A DNA stretch of 23,445 bases. Origin: Dictyobacter formicarum. Its GTDB lineage: Bacteria; Chloroflexota; Ktedonobacteria; Ktedonobacterales; Ktedonobacteraceae. A model generated the notes under the pieces. That model saw only the letters and a list, made by a program, of their open reading frames with translations, had not been told where the DNA came from and searched no databases. Where the stretch lies: assembly GCF_016587435.1 (NCBI RefSeq), contig NZ_BNJJ01000048.1:1-23445 (forward strand). The letters are read 5' to 3'. Each line of letters opens with the position of its first letter. Within the stretch, counting starts at the first letter, position 1. Shown piece by piece: positions 14,391 through 23,445 of the stretch. Both the position numbers and the translations under genes were made by a program.

Positions 14391-17300
14391 ATGCAATCAT
14401 TCACCGTTAAAAGTTTCCCTTTGTCTTTACAGCAAACTCGTCTCTGGTCCATGTATGGGGAACATTCCGCATTTCATGCTCAATGTGCGGTATTAATCGA
14501 TGGCTCGCTGCACATTACGATGCTGCACCATGCGCTCCAGCAGGTAGCAGAACAACATGAGATTTTGCATACGGTTTTTGACTGCTTGCCAGGTATGGAC
14601 CTCCCGGTCCAGATTGAGGCGGAGAGTCTACCAGCGCCTTGCCCGGTCATCGATCTTACGAAGATAGATACCATGCTGCAAGATTCAGTGATCGATGCAA
14701 TGTGGGAGCATTATCAATCTCGTCCATTTGATCTTGTGCGAGGACCATTAATATATTGTACGTTATTGCATCTAGCTCAGAATAAGTATCTGTTGTTGCT
14801 GCGCCTGAGCGCGTTTGCTGCTGACACCACGACACTACGCGCATTTGTGCATCAGCTCAGTCAGACGTATACAGCTCTGCATAATCAACACAACTTAACA
14901 GACGAAGAGCCACTACAATATGCTGATATTTCTGCATGGCAAAATGACTTGCTGCAAGAGGATGAGGCAGAGTCACACAAAGCGTACTGGAATAAGCAGA
15001 AAGTGGACCAGGCTCCGACGCTCCACCTGCCCGGTGAAAAGGTTGATTTAACATTACCCTTCAATCCTGCAACCTGTTCGCTGGCTGTAGATACAGCGAC
15101 ATCGGTTCAAATTGTACAGGTAGCCCAGGAATATCACGTCACTCCGGCGGCGTTAGCGCTGGCCTGCTGGCAGTTGTTGATTGAACGTTTAAGTACAACG
15201 CCCTCATTTATCGTTGGGATTGCCTGTGATGGTCGATACTATGAAGAGCTTGCTGATGCGCTCGGTTTATATATCCGTTATGTACCCATGAGCGCAACCT
15301 TTGAGTACGATCAGCCATTTGCACAGGTCCTGGCTACCGTCCACAGGTCCCTGGAAGAAGCAAAGAAACGACAATACTATTTTGTCGCCAACGCGGAGGA
15401 TGTGCCACCATTTCCCATAAGCTTCACGTCGGAGCAGTGGCCAGAAGCCTTTCCGGCAGCGGGTGATGTACGCTTTCAGTTGTTCCGACGCAGTGGTTGG
15501 CAAGAACCCTTCCTAATCCAATTATCGCTTCTGGAGATGGGTACACAGATTCAGCTTGAGTTGCACTATGATCAGAGTCGTCTGGAAGCCGCCACGGTCC
15601 AGCGCTGGGCAGCCGGACTCCAACGCTTACTAGATGTGGTCCTGGCGATACCGACCACAGCGCTGAGCCAGTTGCCCACCATCGGCAAATCAGAAGCACA
15701 GTGGCTGGACCTGCAGTTGCAGGGAGAGAGGCTCTCGATCCCAGCTGATCCCTGGCATGCGCTCTTTGAGCGCCAGGTCACCCGGACCCCGAAGGCACCG
15801 GCGCTCCAGAGTGGGCAACAGCAGTGGAGCTATCAGCAACTCAACGCCCAGGCCAATCAGCTCGCACACTTCTTGCAAGCTCAGGGCGTGAGCTCTGGGA
15901 CCCTGGTAGGGATGTGTTTTCCACGTGGGGGACAGATGATTGTCGCACTGCTTGCCATCCTCAAAGCTGGCGGCACCTATGTGCCTTTCGAACCAGAACA
16001 ACCCGCCGCACGTCTGGCATATATGACGCAGCAGACGCAAATGCCCTTCCTGCTGACGCTCCGCAAGGTGGCAAGCTCGTTGCCGCTCCCGTCATCCTGG
16101 TCTGGGACCCTGCTCTGCCTGGATGAGATAGATACCTCCCTTCAGACATACCCTCAGGACAATCTGCCCTGGCAGGGCAGCGAGCAGGATCCGGCCTATG
16201 TGATCTACACCTCCGGCTCCACCGGGCGTCCTAAAGGCGTCATGGTTCGGCATCGCAACTTGCTCAACTACACACAAGGACTGTTGACCCGCATGCAGGC
16301 ACAGGCAGGATGGCACTTTGCCACCGTCTCTACCCTGGCCGCTGACCTGGGCAATAGCGCCATCTTCGGTGCGCTGGGTAGCGGTGGTTGCCTGCATGTC
16401 TTTGACTATGAGACGATCACCCAGGCCACCGCCTTCGCGCAGGCCATGCACGAACAGCGCATTGATGTGCTCAAGATCGTGCCCACCCACCTCTCCAGCC
16501 TGCTCGCCGCTCTGCCCGAGGACGAGCAGCGCCAGTTGCTCCCCCGCCAGCGCTTGCTGCTGGGTGGCGAACGCGTCTCCGGTCAACTCCGCTCCCGGCT
16601 TGGAGCCCTGGCCGGCACCTGTCGCGTCTACAACCACTATGGACCCACCGAGACCACCATTGGGGTGCTCATGGGCGAGATGGACCTGCAAGAGGAAGGC
16701 GAGGAAGTGCCTCTTGGTCGTCCCCTGGCCAATAGCTGGTGCCTGGTCCTGGATCGCTGGGGGCAACCAGTTCCTCAAGGCGTTGTGGGCGAGCTTTATA
16801 TAGGAGGCGCTGGCGTCACTGCTGGCTACCTGGCAGATCAGGCACAAAATCAGGAGCGCTTCGTGAGCCTGACGCAACGGCCGGGTGAGCGGGTCTATCG
16901 CACTGGCGATCTCGTACGCATGCGTGCTGATGGGCAACTGGTCTTTGTGGGACGCCGCGATAGCCAGGTCAAACTGCGGGGCTATCGCATTGAACTGGCC
17001 GAGATCGAAGCCGTGCTCGGTGCGCATCCTCAGATCCGCGAAAGTGTCGTCCTGATGCGAGAAGATGAGCCTGACACGCCCTTCCTGGCAGCCTACCTGG
17101 TGGCCCGGAAACGGCCGGAGCCCTCCGAAGAGGAGATCATGCAGTATGCACGCACCCATCTGCCTACCCCCATGCTTCCATCTACACTCACGTGGCTGCC
17201 CACGCTCCCCCTGACGTCCAATGGCAAGATTGATCGTCAGAAACTACCACGACCCACCCGCTCCATGCATAACCACGCAGGTTCTGACGCTGCACTTGAG

Positions 17301-20300
17301 GTAGCAGCGCACCAACCACGAACGCTTCTGGAAGAGCTCATGCAGGCTATCTGGCAGGAGGTTCTCAAGCTCCCGATCCCGGATGTCCAGGAAAGCTTCT
17401 TCAATATGGGAGGACATTCCTTGCTGGCCACCCAGGTAGTCTCCCGCGTACGCCTGGCCTTTGGGGTAGATCTCTCCATCGTAGATTTCTTTGCAGAGCC
17501 AACGATTGCAGGAACTGCTCGACAGGTCGAAATAGCACTGCAAGGAGGGAACCAGGAGCAAACACCCGGGATGCAACGCGCCTCTCGTGAACATCCGCTT
17601 CCACTCTCCTTCGCCCAACAACGCCTCTGGTTCCTCGATCAACTGGACCCCACCAATACCGCCTATAATAAATCCATCTCCCTGCAATTAGTGGGAGAGC
17701 TAAATCGTCGTGCCCTGGAACAGAGTCTGCAGACCATCATCAGCCGTCACGAGGTCCTGCGCACCATCTTTGAGATGCACCAGGCGCAACCAGTCCAGGT
17801 TATCCAGCCGATCACATGCTTCCAACTTGTATTTATTGATCTCAGCGGACTCCCCACACAGGAGGCAGCACATCTGGCCCAACAGCTTGCCAAACATGAA
17901 GGCCAGCAGATCTTCAATCTCGCCCATGATTTGCCAGTGCGAACCAGGCTGATCAAGCTCAACGAGACAGAGCATCATCTGGTCTTGACCCTGCACCATA
18001 TTGCCTCGGATGCCTGGTCCAATGGCATCTTTGTCCGCGAGCTCAACACCTTCTATGCCGCCGCCGTCAAGACTACAGCCATAAGCGTCAACGAGCCCTT
18101 ACCAGCCATATCATTACAGTATGCCGACTTCGCCGCCTGGCAACGCTCCTGGTTGCAGGGCCAGGTACTTGAGGAAAAGGTACACTACTGGAGAGAGCAG
18201 TTGGAGGGGCTGGTGCCCAGCGAGCTACCAACAGATCGACCTCGATCACAATCTCCAACATTTCGTGGCGCAAGGTATGCACTGTCCTTCTCACCAGAGC
18301 TAACTGCCGAGATTAGAAAGCTGAGTCAGAAAGAAGGGGTGACCCTCTTTATGACCTTACTGGCGAGCTTCCAGTTATTGCTTGCCCGCTACACGCAGGA
18401 AACAGATATCGCCGTGGGTACGCCGATCGCCAATCGCCATCGCGCCGAGATTGAGCATCTTATCGGGTTCTTCGTCAATACTCTGGTCTTGCGCACCGAT
18501 CTCTCGGGCAGCCCCTCCTTCCGGGAACTCCTCAAGCGGGTCCGTTCCATGACCTTACGTGCCTATGCCCATCAAGATGTCCCCTTTGAGAAGCTGGTAG
18601 AACTCTTACAACCCGAGCGTGATCTGAGTCGCTCTCCACTCTTCAATGTGCTCTTTAGCCTGCAAAATGTCCCTATGCCATCCAATGAACTACCCGGTTT
18701 GCAGGTTCACATCAGTGAGAATGAGAATAGAACAACCAAGTTTGATCTGAGTGTGGATGTGATCGAACATGAACAGAGCATTTCGTGCATAGTAGAATAC
18801 TTTACAGACCTCTTTGATCAAGCGACGATTACTCGCATGCTCACCCATTGGCAGCAACTCTTACAACATATCATCACTGATCCTGAACAATCAGTTGATA
18901 CCATTTCGATGCTCTCAGAACAAGAGTTGCATCAGATGCTCGTTGATTGGAATGCAACAGCGGTGGAACAGGTTTCAGATCCCGGTTTCCAGCCTCGCTT
19001 CGAATTGGTAGCAAAGGAAAAAGCTGATCACATAGCAATAGCGCTGGATGATACCTATCTGACATATGAAAAACTAAATCAACGAGCCAACCAGCTGGCA
19101 CACCTGCTGCAATCACATGGCGTCGGTCCCGAGGTGCTCGTGGGCGTGTATCTGCCTCGCTCCCTGGAGTCTATCCTCGCTTTGCTCGCCATTCTTAAAG
19201 CCGGCGGCGCCTATCTCCCCCTCGATCCCGATCTCCCTGCTGCTCGACTCTCCTTCCTGCTCCAGGATGCTGCCTGCTCCCTCGTCCTTTCCCACTCAAC
19301 CCTCTCCCTTCCTCTGCCTCCTCCCTCTCCTCCCATGCATCAGACGCTGATAACCCGCCTGGACCTCGATCGGCTCGGGTCCTCCCTCTCAGCACTGCCT
19401 CCGACCGCGCCATACAGCCCGGTCCTCCCCACCAATCTGGCCTATATGATCTATACCTCCGGCTCTACCGGCACCCCCAAAGGCGTCGCTGTCACGCACC
19501 AGGGCATCGGCAACCTGGCATCCGCTCAGGCACACACCTTTGCCCTCTCCGCTCACAGTCGCGAACTGCAGTTCGCCTCCTTGAGCTTCGATGCCTCCGT
19601 CTCCGAGATCATGATGGCGCTCCTCTCCGGGGCAACCCTCTATCTGGCCTCCCAACAGCAGCTCCTGCCGGGACCCGATCTGCTCCGCCTCTTGCACGAG
19701 CAGGCCATCACCCATCTCACCCTGCCTCCTTCCGCGCTGGCCGTCCTGCCCCATGAGGAGAACTCCCTGCCCGATCTGCAGACCCTCATCGTCGCCGGCG
19801 AAGCCTGTGATCCCGACCTCATGTCCGTGTGGGCCACCACTCATCACTTCTTCAATGCCTATGGACCTACCGAGACCACGGTGTGCGCCAGTATCGCTGC
19901 CTGCCTACCCCATGAGCCTCTCTCCATCGGGCGTCCCATCGCACAGACTCAGCTCTATGTCCTCGATGCCCACCTGCAACCTGTGCCCATCGGCGTCACC
20001 GGCGAGCTCTACATCGGGGGCATCGGCCTGGCACGCGGCTATCATCAGCGTGCTGACCTGACCGCGGAACGCTTTGTGCCTCATCCCTTCAGCACCCTGC
20101 CGGGGCAACGGCTCTACCGCAGTGGGGACCGGGTCCGCTACCGTGCTGACGGCTCCCTGGAATACCTGGGACGGCTCGATGAACAGGTCAAGCTGCGCGG
20201 TTATCGCATCGAGCCAGGCGAGATTGAACAACTCATCCGTCAAATTCCCGGTGTGCAGTCCTGTGTCGTTCTGCTTCAGGAGCACGAAGGTCTTGGCAAA

Positions 20301-23300
20301 CAACTGGTCGCCTATCTGGTCCCGGCCCCCGGACAGAACCCATCCTCCGACGCCATCCGGCTTGCGCTGCGCGAAAAGGTGCCTCCTTACCTGATCCCCT
20401 CTTTCTTCATCATATTAGAGGCGTTACCGATAACCACCACCGGCAAAGTCGATCGGCAGGCATTGCTTGCCTTCACGCCGGCATGGTCGCAGAGCAGCGA
20501 GACCGAGGGCAGGCAGGAAGAGCCGCTGACTCCTATCGAAGAGCTCGTGATGATGGTCTGGCGTGAGGTCATGCATGTGCCACAACTGACTCGCACCAGC
20601 AATTTCTTTGCCTTAGGCGGACACTCCTTATTAGCAACACAGATCGCGGCACGGATACAGACACTTGTACAAATCTCTCTCCCTGTAAGGACGCTGTTTG
20701 AGGCCCCAACGATCGTAGAGCTTGCCGAGCGGATTGAACAGATATCGCGGCACGAGCATGGAGTAAACCTCCCACCACTGGAACCAATTCCGCATGCACA
20801 ATCAGTAACACTCTCTTTTGCGCAGCAGCGGATGTGGTTCTTACAACAATTGGAACCACATAGCTCTCACTATAATTTACCGATGGTGATGCGTTTATAT
20901 GGAGCCCTGAACACAAAAGCACTTGAACGCAGCCTGATCGAAATTATTTGCCGACATGACAGCCTGCGTACAACATTCAAAATGGTAGATGGAAACGTTG
21001 TCCAATTCATCGAGCCTACAGCCATCTTTCAGTTGCGACAATGTGACTTACGCCGACTGACCACACCCGAGCGTGAAGTAGTTGCTCGTAACCTTATTGA
21101 GGAAGATGTTGAACGTCCATTTGCACTGGATCAAAAACCTCCATTGCGTGGGATATTGATCCGGTTAGATACCAATGAACATATCCTCGTCGTGATCATG
21201 CATCATATTATCTCCGATGGCTGGTCTAATAGTCTCTTCCTCCATGAACTGACTACTCTGTATCCAACCTTTCAGCGCAATATGCCCGCGCAGTTGCCGG
21301 CACTCAAGGCTCAGTATGCGGACTTTGCCCTCTGGCAACACGCCTGGCTCCAGGGTGATGTGCTTGATCGCCAACTTGACTACTGGAAACAGCAACTTCA
21401 GAATGCGACGACCCTTGCTCTGCCAACAGATCGACCGCGCCCTCTCGTCCAGAGTCACGAAGGAGCACGTGAAGTATTCGTTTTACCCACGACACTGAGC
21501 GACAATATCAAGAGTTTAAGTCAACGTATGGGCGTGACGCTGTTTATGACCCTCTTAAGTAGCTTTTATGTCTTGCTCTATCGCTATACCGATCAAGAGG
21601 ATCTGCTGGTTGGCACTCCCATCGCCAATCGCCATCTCGCCGCCACAGAGTCCATCATCGGCTTCTTTGTCAACACCCTGGTCATGCGGGCCAACCTGGC
21701 CGGCAATCCTACCTTTGAAGCCTTGCTGACCCAGGTTCGGGAAATAGCGCTCGCCGCCTATACCCATCAGGACGCGCCTTTTGAGAAGGTCGTCGAGACC
21801 GTGCAACCCGAGCGCGATCTGAGCCGCACACCATTGTTCCAAGTCCTCTTTACCCTGCAAAACTTCAGTAGTCCAGACAGAGATTTTGGAGGAATCCATG
21901 CAGAGAGCCTGGAGATCCTCTCAAAAAATGCGAGATTTGATCTGACCCTTTCAGTCCTGGAGAACGAGCAAGGGTTACGCTGTGAAATGGGCTATAACCG
22001 TCATCTCTTCGATCCCGGTACCATCGTGCGGATGAGCCACCACTGGCAGACCCTGTTGCAGGACTGTGTGGCACGATCAGGATGTGCTATCTCCGATCTC
22101 ACCCTGCTGACTCCGGAGGAACACCGCTTGCTGCTACAAGGGAATCGTCAGCCTTCGCAGATCCAGCCATCATCGCTCTGTCTTCATACGCTCATTGAGC
22201 AACGCGTCGAGCGTATCCTGGACACGGTCGCCGTTGTCTGTGCCGACCAGCAACTGACGTATCACGCCCTCAATACCCTGGCAAACCAGGTCGCGAATCT
22301 GCTGAGGCAACGTGGGGTGGGACCAGAGATCCCGGTTGGCATCTGTTTGCCTCCCTCTCCGTTGCTTATCGTGACGGTGCTGGCGGTGTTGAAAGCAGGA
22401 GGAATGTATATTCCGCTTGATCCAGCTCATCCACGTGAACGACTCGCTCGCATTCTTCAGGATGCTCAGGCTTCCCTGGTGGTGACACAGCGGAAGTTCT
22501 CTGAGATCGTGTCGCTGCCAGAGGAGGGGTGTTTCTATCTGGATCAGCAGTGGGACCTTCTTCAGGAGGCACCAGGTGGAAATCCGGAAAGTTCGGTGCA
22601 GGTGATGAATGCCGCCTATGTGCTGTATACCTCTGGGTCAACAGGCACCCCAAAGGGTGTCATGGTTGAGCATCGTGCACTGTTGAATTACGTCCTGGCA
22701 GCCAGCGAGCGCGGATGTCTCGAGAAGGGGGTGTATGCGATGGTGCAGCCCTTTACCGTTGATTCTTGTCTGACTATGCTCTTTCCCGCCCTGCTCACGG
22801 GAGGGGTGCTGCAGTTGTTCTCAAAGGAAGAGGCCCTGGATGTTGAGTTCTTGGTACGCTCTTTTACGGAGGCTCCCGCTGACTATCTCAAGATTGCCCC
22901 GTCGCATCTGGCTGCGTTATTGAGCGAAGAGATTGCGGACAAGGTGTTGCCTCAACGCACACTCATCGTTGGTGGAGAGGCCTCCTCGTGGGAGTGGTGC
23001 ACGCGCGTGCAGGCTCGTATGGTTCAGGGGTCTACCATGTTCAGCAACTATGGCCCGACCGAAACCACGGTAGGAAGCCAGATGTATCAGGTGCAGGGAG
23101 GGCCTGAGGGGGTCACCTCCAGTAATACGCCCCTTGGGGCGCCATTGGCGCAGGTCGAGATCTATGTCCTTGATGCGCAGTATCAGATTGTCCCGATTGG
23201 CGTGGTGGGGGAACTCTATATTGGTGGTGCTGGATTGGCACGCGGCTACCTGAGACGTCCTGATATCACCGCCGAAAGATTTCTCCCACATCCATTTGGA

Positions 23301-23445
23301 CAGGAGCCAGGAGCCAGATTATATAAAACTGGCGATCTGGTGCGTTGGCATGCTGATGGCAATCTGGAGTTTGTTGGACGCCGAGATGAACAGATAAAAA
23401 TCCGGGGCAATCGGATTGAATTGGGTGAAATCGAGGCGACGTTGC
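14391..23445 (+). CDS. NRPS-2, 5' part: C*-A-T-C-A-T-C-A (3' end outside window)
   Basis: One frame stays open from ATG 14391 (AGGAG at 14375-14379) to the right edge, over 3000 codons. Approximate domains by residue: C-like 1-430, with HHxxxDG replaced by SAFAADT (140-146). A1 447-955, by-eye code DLSKLGHIGK, near the Asp code. T1 975-1045 (Ser1010). C2 1065-1500, HHIASDA (second His 1203). A2 1525-2027, code DASTIAAVCK, near-identical to the NRPS-1 A domain. T2 2045-2115 (Ser2079). C3 2135-2575, HHIISDG (second His 2272). A3 2590 onward, code about DSTKIGNVGK (Asp/Asn-like, less sure), ending at the edge around motif A8 (ELGEIE). No epimerase or thioesterase is visible. The gene follows the freestanding A and carrier genes and very probably belongs to their operon. 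Confidence 0.93.
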   Translation, partial: MQSFTVKSFPLSLQQTRLWSMYGEHSAFHAQCAVLIDGSLHITMLHHALQQVAEQHEILHTVFDCLPGMDLPVQIEAESLPAPCPVIDLTKIDTMLQDSVIDAMWEHYQSRPFDLVRGPLIYCTLLHLAQNKYLLLLRLSAFAADTTTLRAFVHQLSQTYTALHNQHNLTDEEPLQYADISAWQNDLLQEDEAESHKAYWNKQKVDQAPTLHLPGEKVDLTLPFNPATCSLAVDTATSVQIVQVAQEYHVTPAALALACWQLLIERLSTTPSFIVGIACDGRYYEELADALGLYIRYVPMSATFEYDQPFAQVLATVHRSLEEAKKRQYYFVANAEDVPPFPISFTSEQWPEAFPAAGDVRFQLFRRSGWQEPFLIQLSLLEMGTQIQLELHYDQSRLEAATVQRWAAGLQRLLDVVLAIPTTALSQLPTIGKSEAQWLDLQLQGERLSIPADPWHALFERQVTRTPKAPALQSGQQQWSYQQLNAQANQLAHFLQAQGVSSGTLVGMCFPRGGQMIVALLAILKAGGTYVPFEPEQPAARLAYMTQQTQMPFLLTLRKVASSLPLPSSWSGTLLCLDEIDTSLQTYPQDNLPWQGSEQDPAYVIYTSGSTGRPKGVMVRHRNLLNYTQGLLTRMQAQAGWHFATVSTLAADLGNSAIFGALGSGGCLHVFDYETITQATAFAQAMHEQRIDVLKIVPTHLSSLLAALPEDEQRQLLPRQRLLLGGERVSGQLRSRLGALAGTCRVYNHYGPTETTIGVLMGEMDLQEEGEEVPLGRPLANSWCLVLDRWGQPVPQGVVGELYIGGAGVTAGYLADQAQNQERFVSLTQRPGERVYRTGDLVRMRADGQLVFVGRRDSQVKLRGYRIELAEIEAVLGAHPQIRESVVLMREDEPDTPFLAAYLVARKRPEPSEEEIMQYARTHLPTPMLPSTLTWLPTLPLTSNGKIDRQKLPRPTRSMHNHAGSDAALEVAAHQPRTLLEELMQAIWQEVLKLPIPDVQESFFNMGGHSLLATQVVSRVRLAFGVDLSIVDFFAEPTIAGTARQVEIALQGGNQEQTPGMQRASREHPLPLSFAQQRLWFLDQLDPTNTAYNKSISLQLVGELNRRALEQSLQTIISRHEVLRTIFEMHQAQPVQVIQPITCFQLVFIDLSGLPTQEAAHLAQQLAKHEGQQIFNLAHDLPVRTRLIKLNETEHHLVLTLHHIASDAWSNGIFVRELNTFYAAAVKTTAISVNEPLPAISLQYADFAAWQRSWLQGQVLEEKVHYWREQLEGLVPSELPTDRPRSQSPTFRGARYALSFSPELTAEIRKLSQKEGVTLFMTLLASFQLLLARYTQETDIAVGTPIANRHRAEIEHLIGFFVNTLVLRTDLSGSPSFRELLKRVRSMTLRAYAHQDVPFEKLVELLQPERDLSRSPLFNVLFSLQNVPMPSNELPGLQVHISENENRTTKFDLSVDVIEHEQSISCIVEYFTDLFDQATITRMLTHWQQLLQHIITDPEQSVDTISMLSEQELHQMLVDWNATAVEQVSDPGFQPRFELVAKEKADHIAIALDDTYLTYEKLNQRANQLAHLLQSHGVGPEVLVGVYLPRSLESILALLAILKAGGAYLPLDPDLPAARLSFLLQDAACSLVLSHSTLSLPLPPPSPPMHQTLITRLDLDRLGSSLSALPPTAPYSPVLPTNLAYMIYTSGSTGTPKGVAVTHQGIGNLASAQAHTFALSAHSRELQFASLSFDASVSEIMMALLSGATLYLASQQQLLPGPDLLRLLHEQAITHLTLPPSALAVLPHEENSLPDLQTLIVAGEACDPDLMSVWATTHHFFNAYGPTETTVCASIAACLPHEPLSIGRPIAQTQLYVLDAHLQPVPIGVTGELYIGGIGLARGYHQRADLTAERFVPHPFSTLPGQRLYRSGDRVRYRADGSLEYLGRLDEQVKLRGYRIEPGEIEQLIRQIPGVQSCVVLLQEHEGLGKQLVAYLVPAPGQNPSSDAIRLALREKVPPYLIPSFFIILEALPITTTGKVDRQALLAFTPAWSQSSETEGRQEEPLTPIEELVMMVWREVMHVPQLTRTSNFFALGGHSLLATQIAARIQTLVQISLPVRTLFEAPTIVELAERIEQISRHEHGVNLPPLEPIPHAQSVTLSFAQQRMWFLQQLEPHSSHYNLPMVMRLYGALNTKALERSLIEIICRHDSLRTTFKMVDGNVVQFIEPTAIFQLRQCDLRRLTTPEREVVARNLIEEDVERPFALDQKPPLRGILIRLDTNEHILVVIMHHIISDGWSNSLFLHELTTLYPTFQRNMPAQLPALKAQYADFALWQHAWLQGDVLDRQLDYWKQQLQNATTLALPTDRPRPLVQSHEGAREVFVLPTTLSDNIKSLSQRMGVTLFMTLLSSFYVLLYRYTDQEDLLVGTPIANRHLAATESIIGFFVNTLVMRANLAGNPTFEALLTQVREIALAAYTHQDAPFEKVVETVQPERDLSRTPLFQVLFTLQNFSSPDRDFGGIHAESLEILSKNARFDLTLSVLENEQGLRCEMGYNRHLFDPGTIVRMSHHWQTLLQDCVARSGCAISDLTLLTPEEHRLLLQGNRQPSQIQPSSLCLHTLIEQRVERILDTVAVVCADQQLTYHALNTLANQVANLLRQRGVGPEIPVGICLPPSPLLIVTVLAVLKAGGMYIPLDPAHPRERLARILQDAQASLVVTQRKFSEIVSLPEEGCFYLDQQWDLLQEAPGGNPESSVQVMNAAYVLYTSGSTGTPKGVMVEHRALLNYVLAASERGCLEKGVYAMVQPFTVDSCLTMLFPALLTGGVLQLFSKEEALDVEFLVRSFTEAPADYLKIAPSHLAALLSEEIADKVLPQRTLIVGGEASSWEWCTRVQARMVQGSTMFSNYGPTETTVGSQMYQVQGGPEGVTSSNTPLGAPLAQVEIYVLDAQYQIVPIGVVGELYIGGAGLARGYLRRPDITAERFLPHPFGQEPGARLYKTGDLVRWHADGNLEFVGRRDEQIKIRGNRIELGEIEATL
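19083..20242 (+). repeat. Near-identical A-domain repeat, copy 2 (in NRPS-2)
   Basis: This is the partner of 165-1324. The preceding part of this A domain (RFELVAKEKADHIAIALDD) is unlike the NRPS-1 equivalent, and similarity becomes nearly perfect from CGAGCCAACC onward. After 20242 the copies drift, then agree again over a short stretch around the A10 motif (TTGKVDRQALL). The C domains also share short near-identical patches, for example around AQQRLWFLDQL. Confidence 0.93.

Noticed and set aside
18000..18014. HHIASDA in C2 as a dead condensation motif
   Set aside because: Only the final Gly is changed, to Ala; both histidines and the Asp are present, so activity is likely retained.
1..23445. 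CRISPR arrays, tRNA or rRNA genes
   Set aside because: No regularly spaced identical repeats of CRISPR size and no tRNA- or rRNA-like sequences were seen.

Overview
The window is a nonribosomal peptide synthetase (NRPS) biosynthetic region. All genes I can support lie on the + strand. Two very large synthetase genes run off the two window edges, and the segment between them looks partly decayed. I suspect a Ktedonobacteria-like (Chloroflexota) soil bacterium or another large-genome bacterium, from the moderate GC content, the NRPS style and the MacB/FtsX-type transporters. That placement is an impression, not something the sequence proves.

Layout. Bases 1-4271 hold the 3' part of NRPS-1: adenylation (A), carrier (T), condensation (C), then a C-terminal TauD-like Fe(II)/2-oxoglutarate oxygenase domain with an HxE...H metal triad. 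Bases 4272-10556 are a non-biosynthetic stretch. It holds an IS200/IS605-type right-end relic, a frameshifted membrane-protein ORF, an apparently intact CPA2-type cation/proton antiporter, an ABC ATPase that has lost Walker A and the signature motif, and an FtsX/MacB-type permease broken at a C7 run. A strong hairpin and about 0.8 kb without a convincing gene follow. Bases 10557-14312 hold an ABC exporter (fused membrane and ATPase domains), a freestanding carrier protein and a freestanding A-domain protein whose specificity residues resemble proline activators. From 14391 to the right edge an uninterrupted frame of more than 3000 codons is NRPS-2: C-like(inactive)-A-T-C-A-T-C-A(partial).

How the parts may work together (inference). 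NRPS-1 ends with a catalytically intact C domain plus an oxygenase. NRPS-2 begins with a C-like domain whose HHxxxDG motif is replaced by SAFAADT, followed by an A domain with an Asp-like code. The simplest reading is a module split between two proteins: the C domain and hydroxylase of NRPS-1 serve the Asp module of NRPS-2, giving a beta-hydroxy-aspartyl residue. The A domains of NRPS-1 and of NRPS-2 module 2 are about 98% identical over about 1.16 kb of DNA and share the aromatic-type code DASTIAAVCK. The product would contain ...-Aro-(OH)Asp-Aro-Asx-..., with a proline-type unit supplied in trans and export by the ABC transporter. All substrate codes were read by eye and need computational confirmation.
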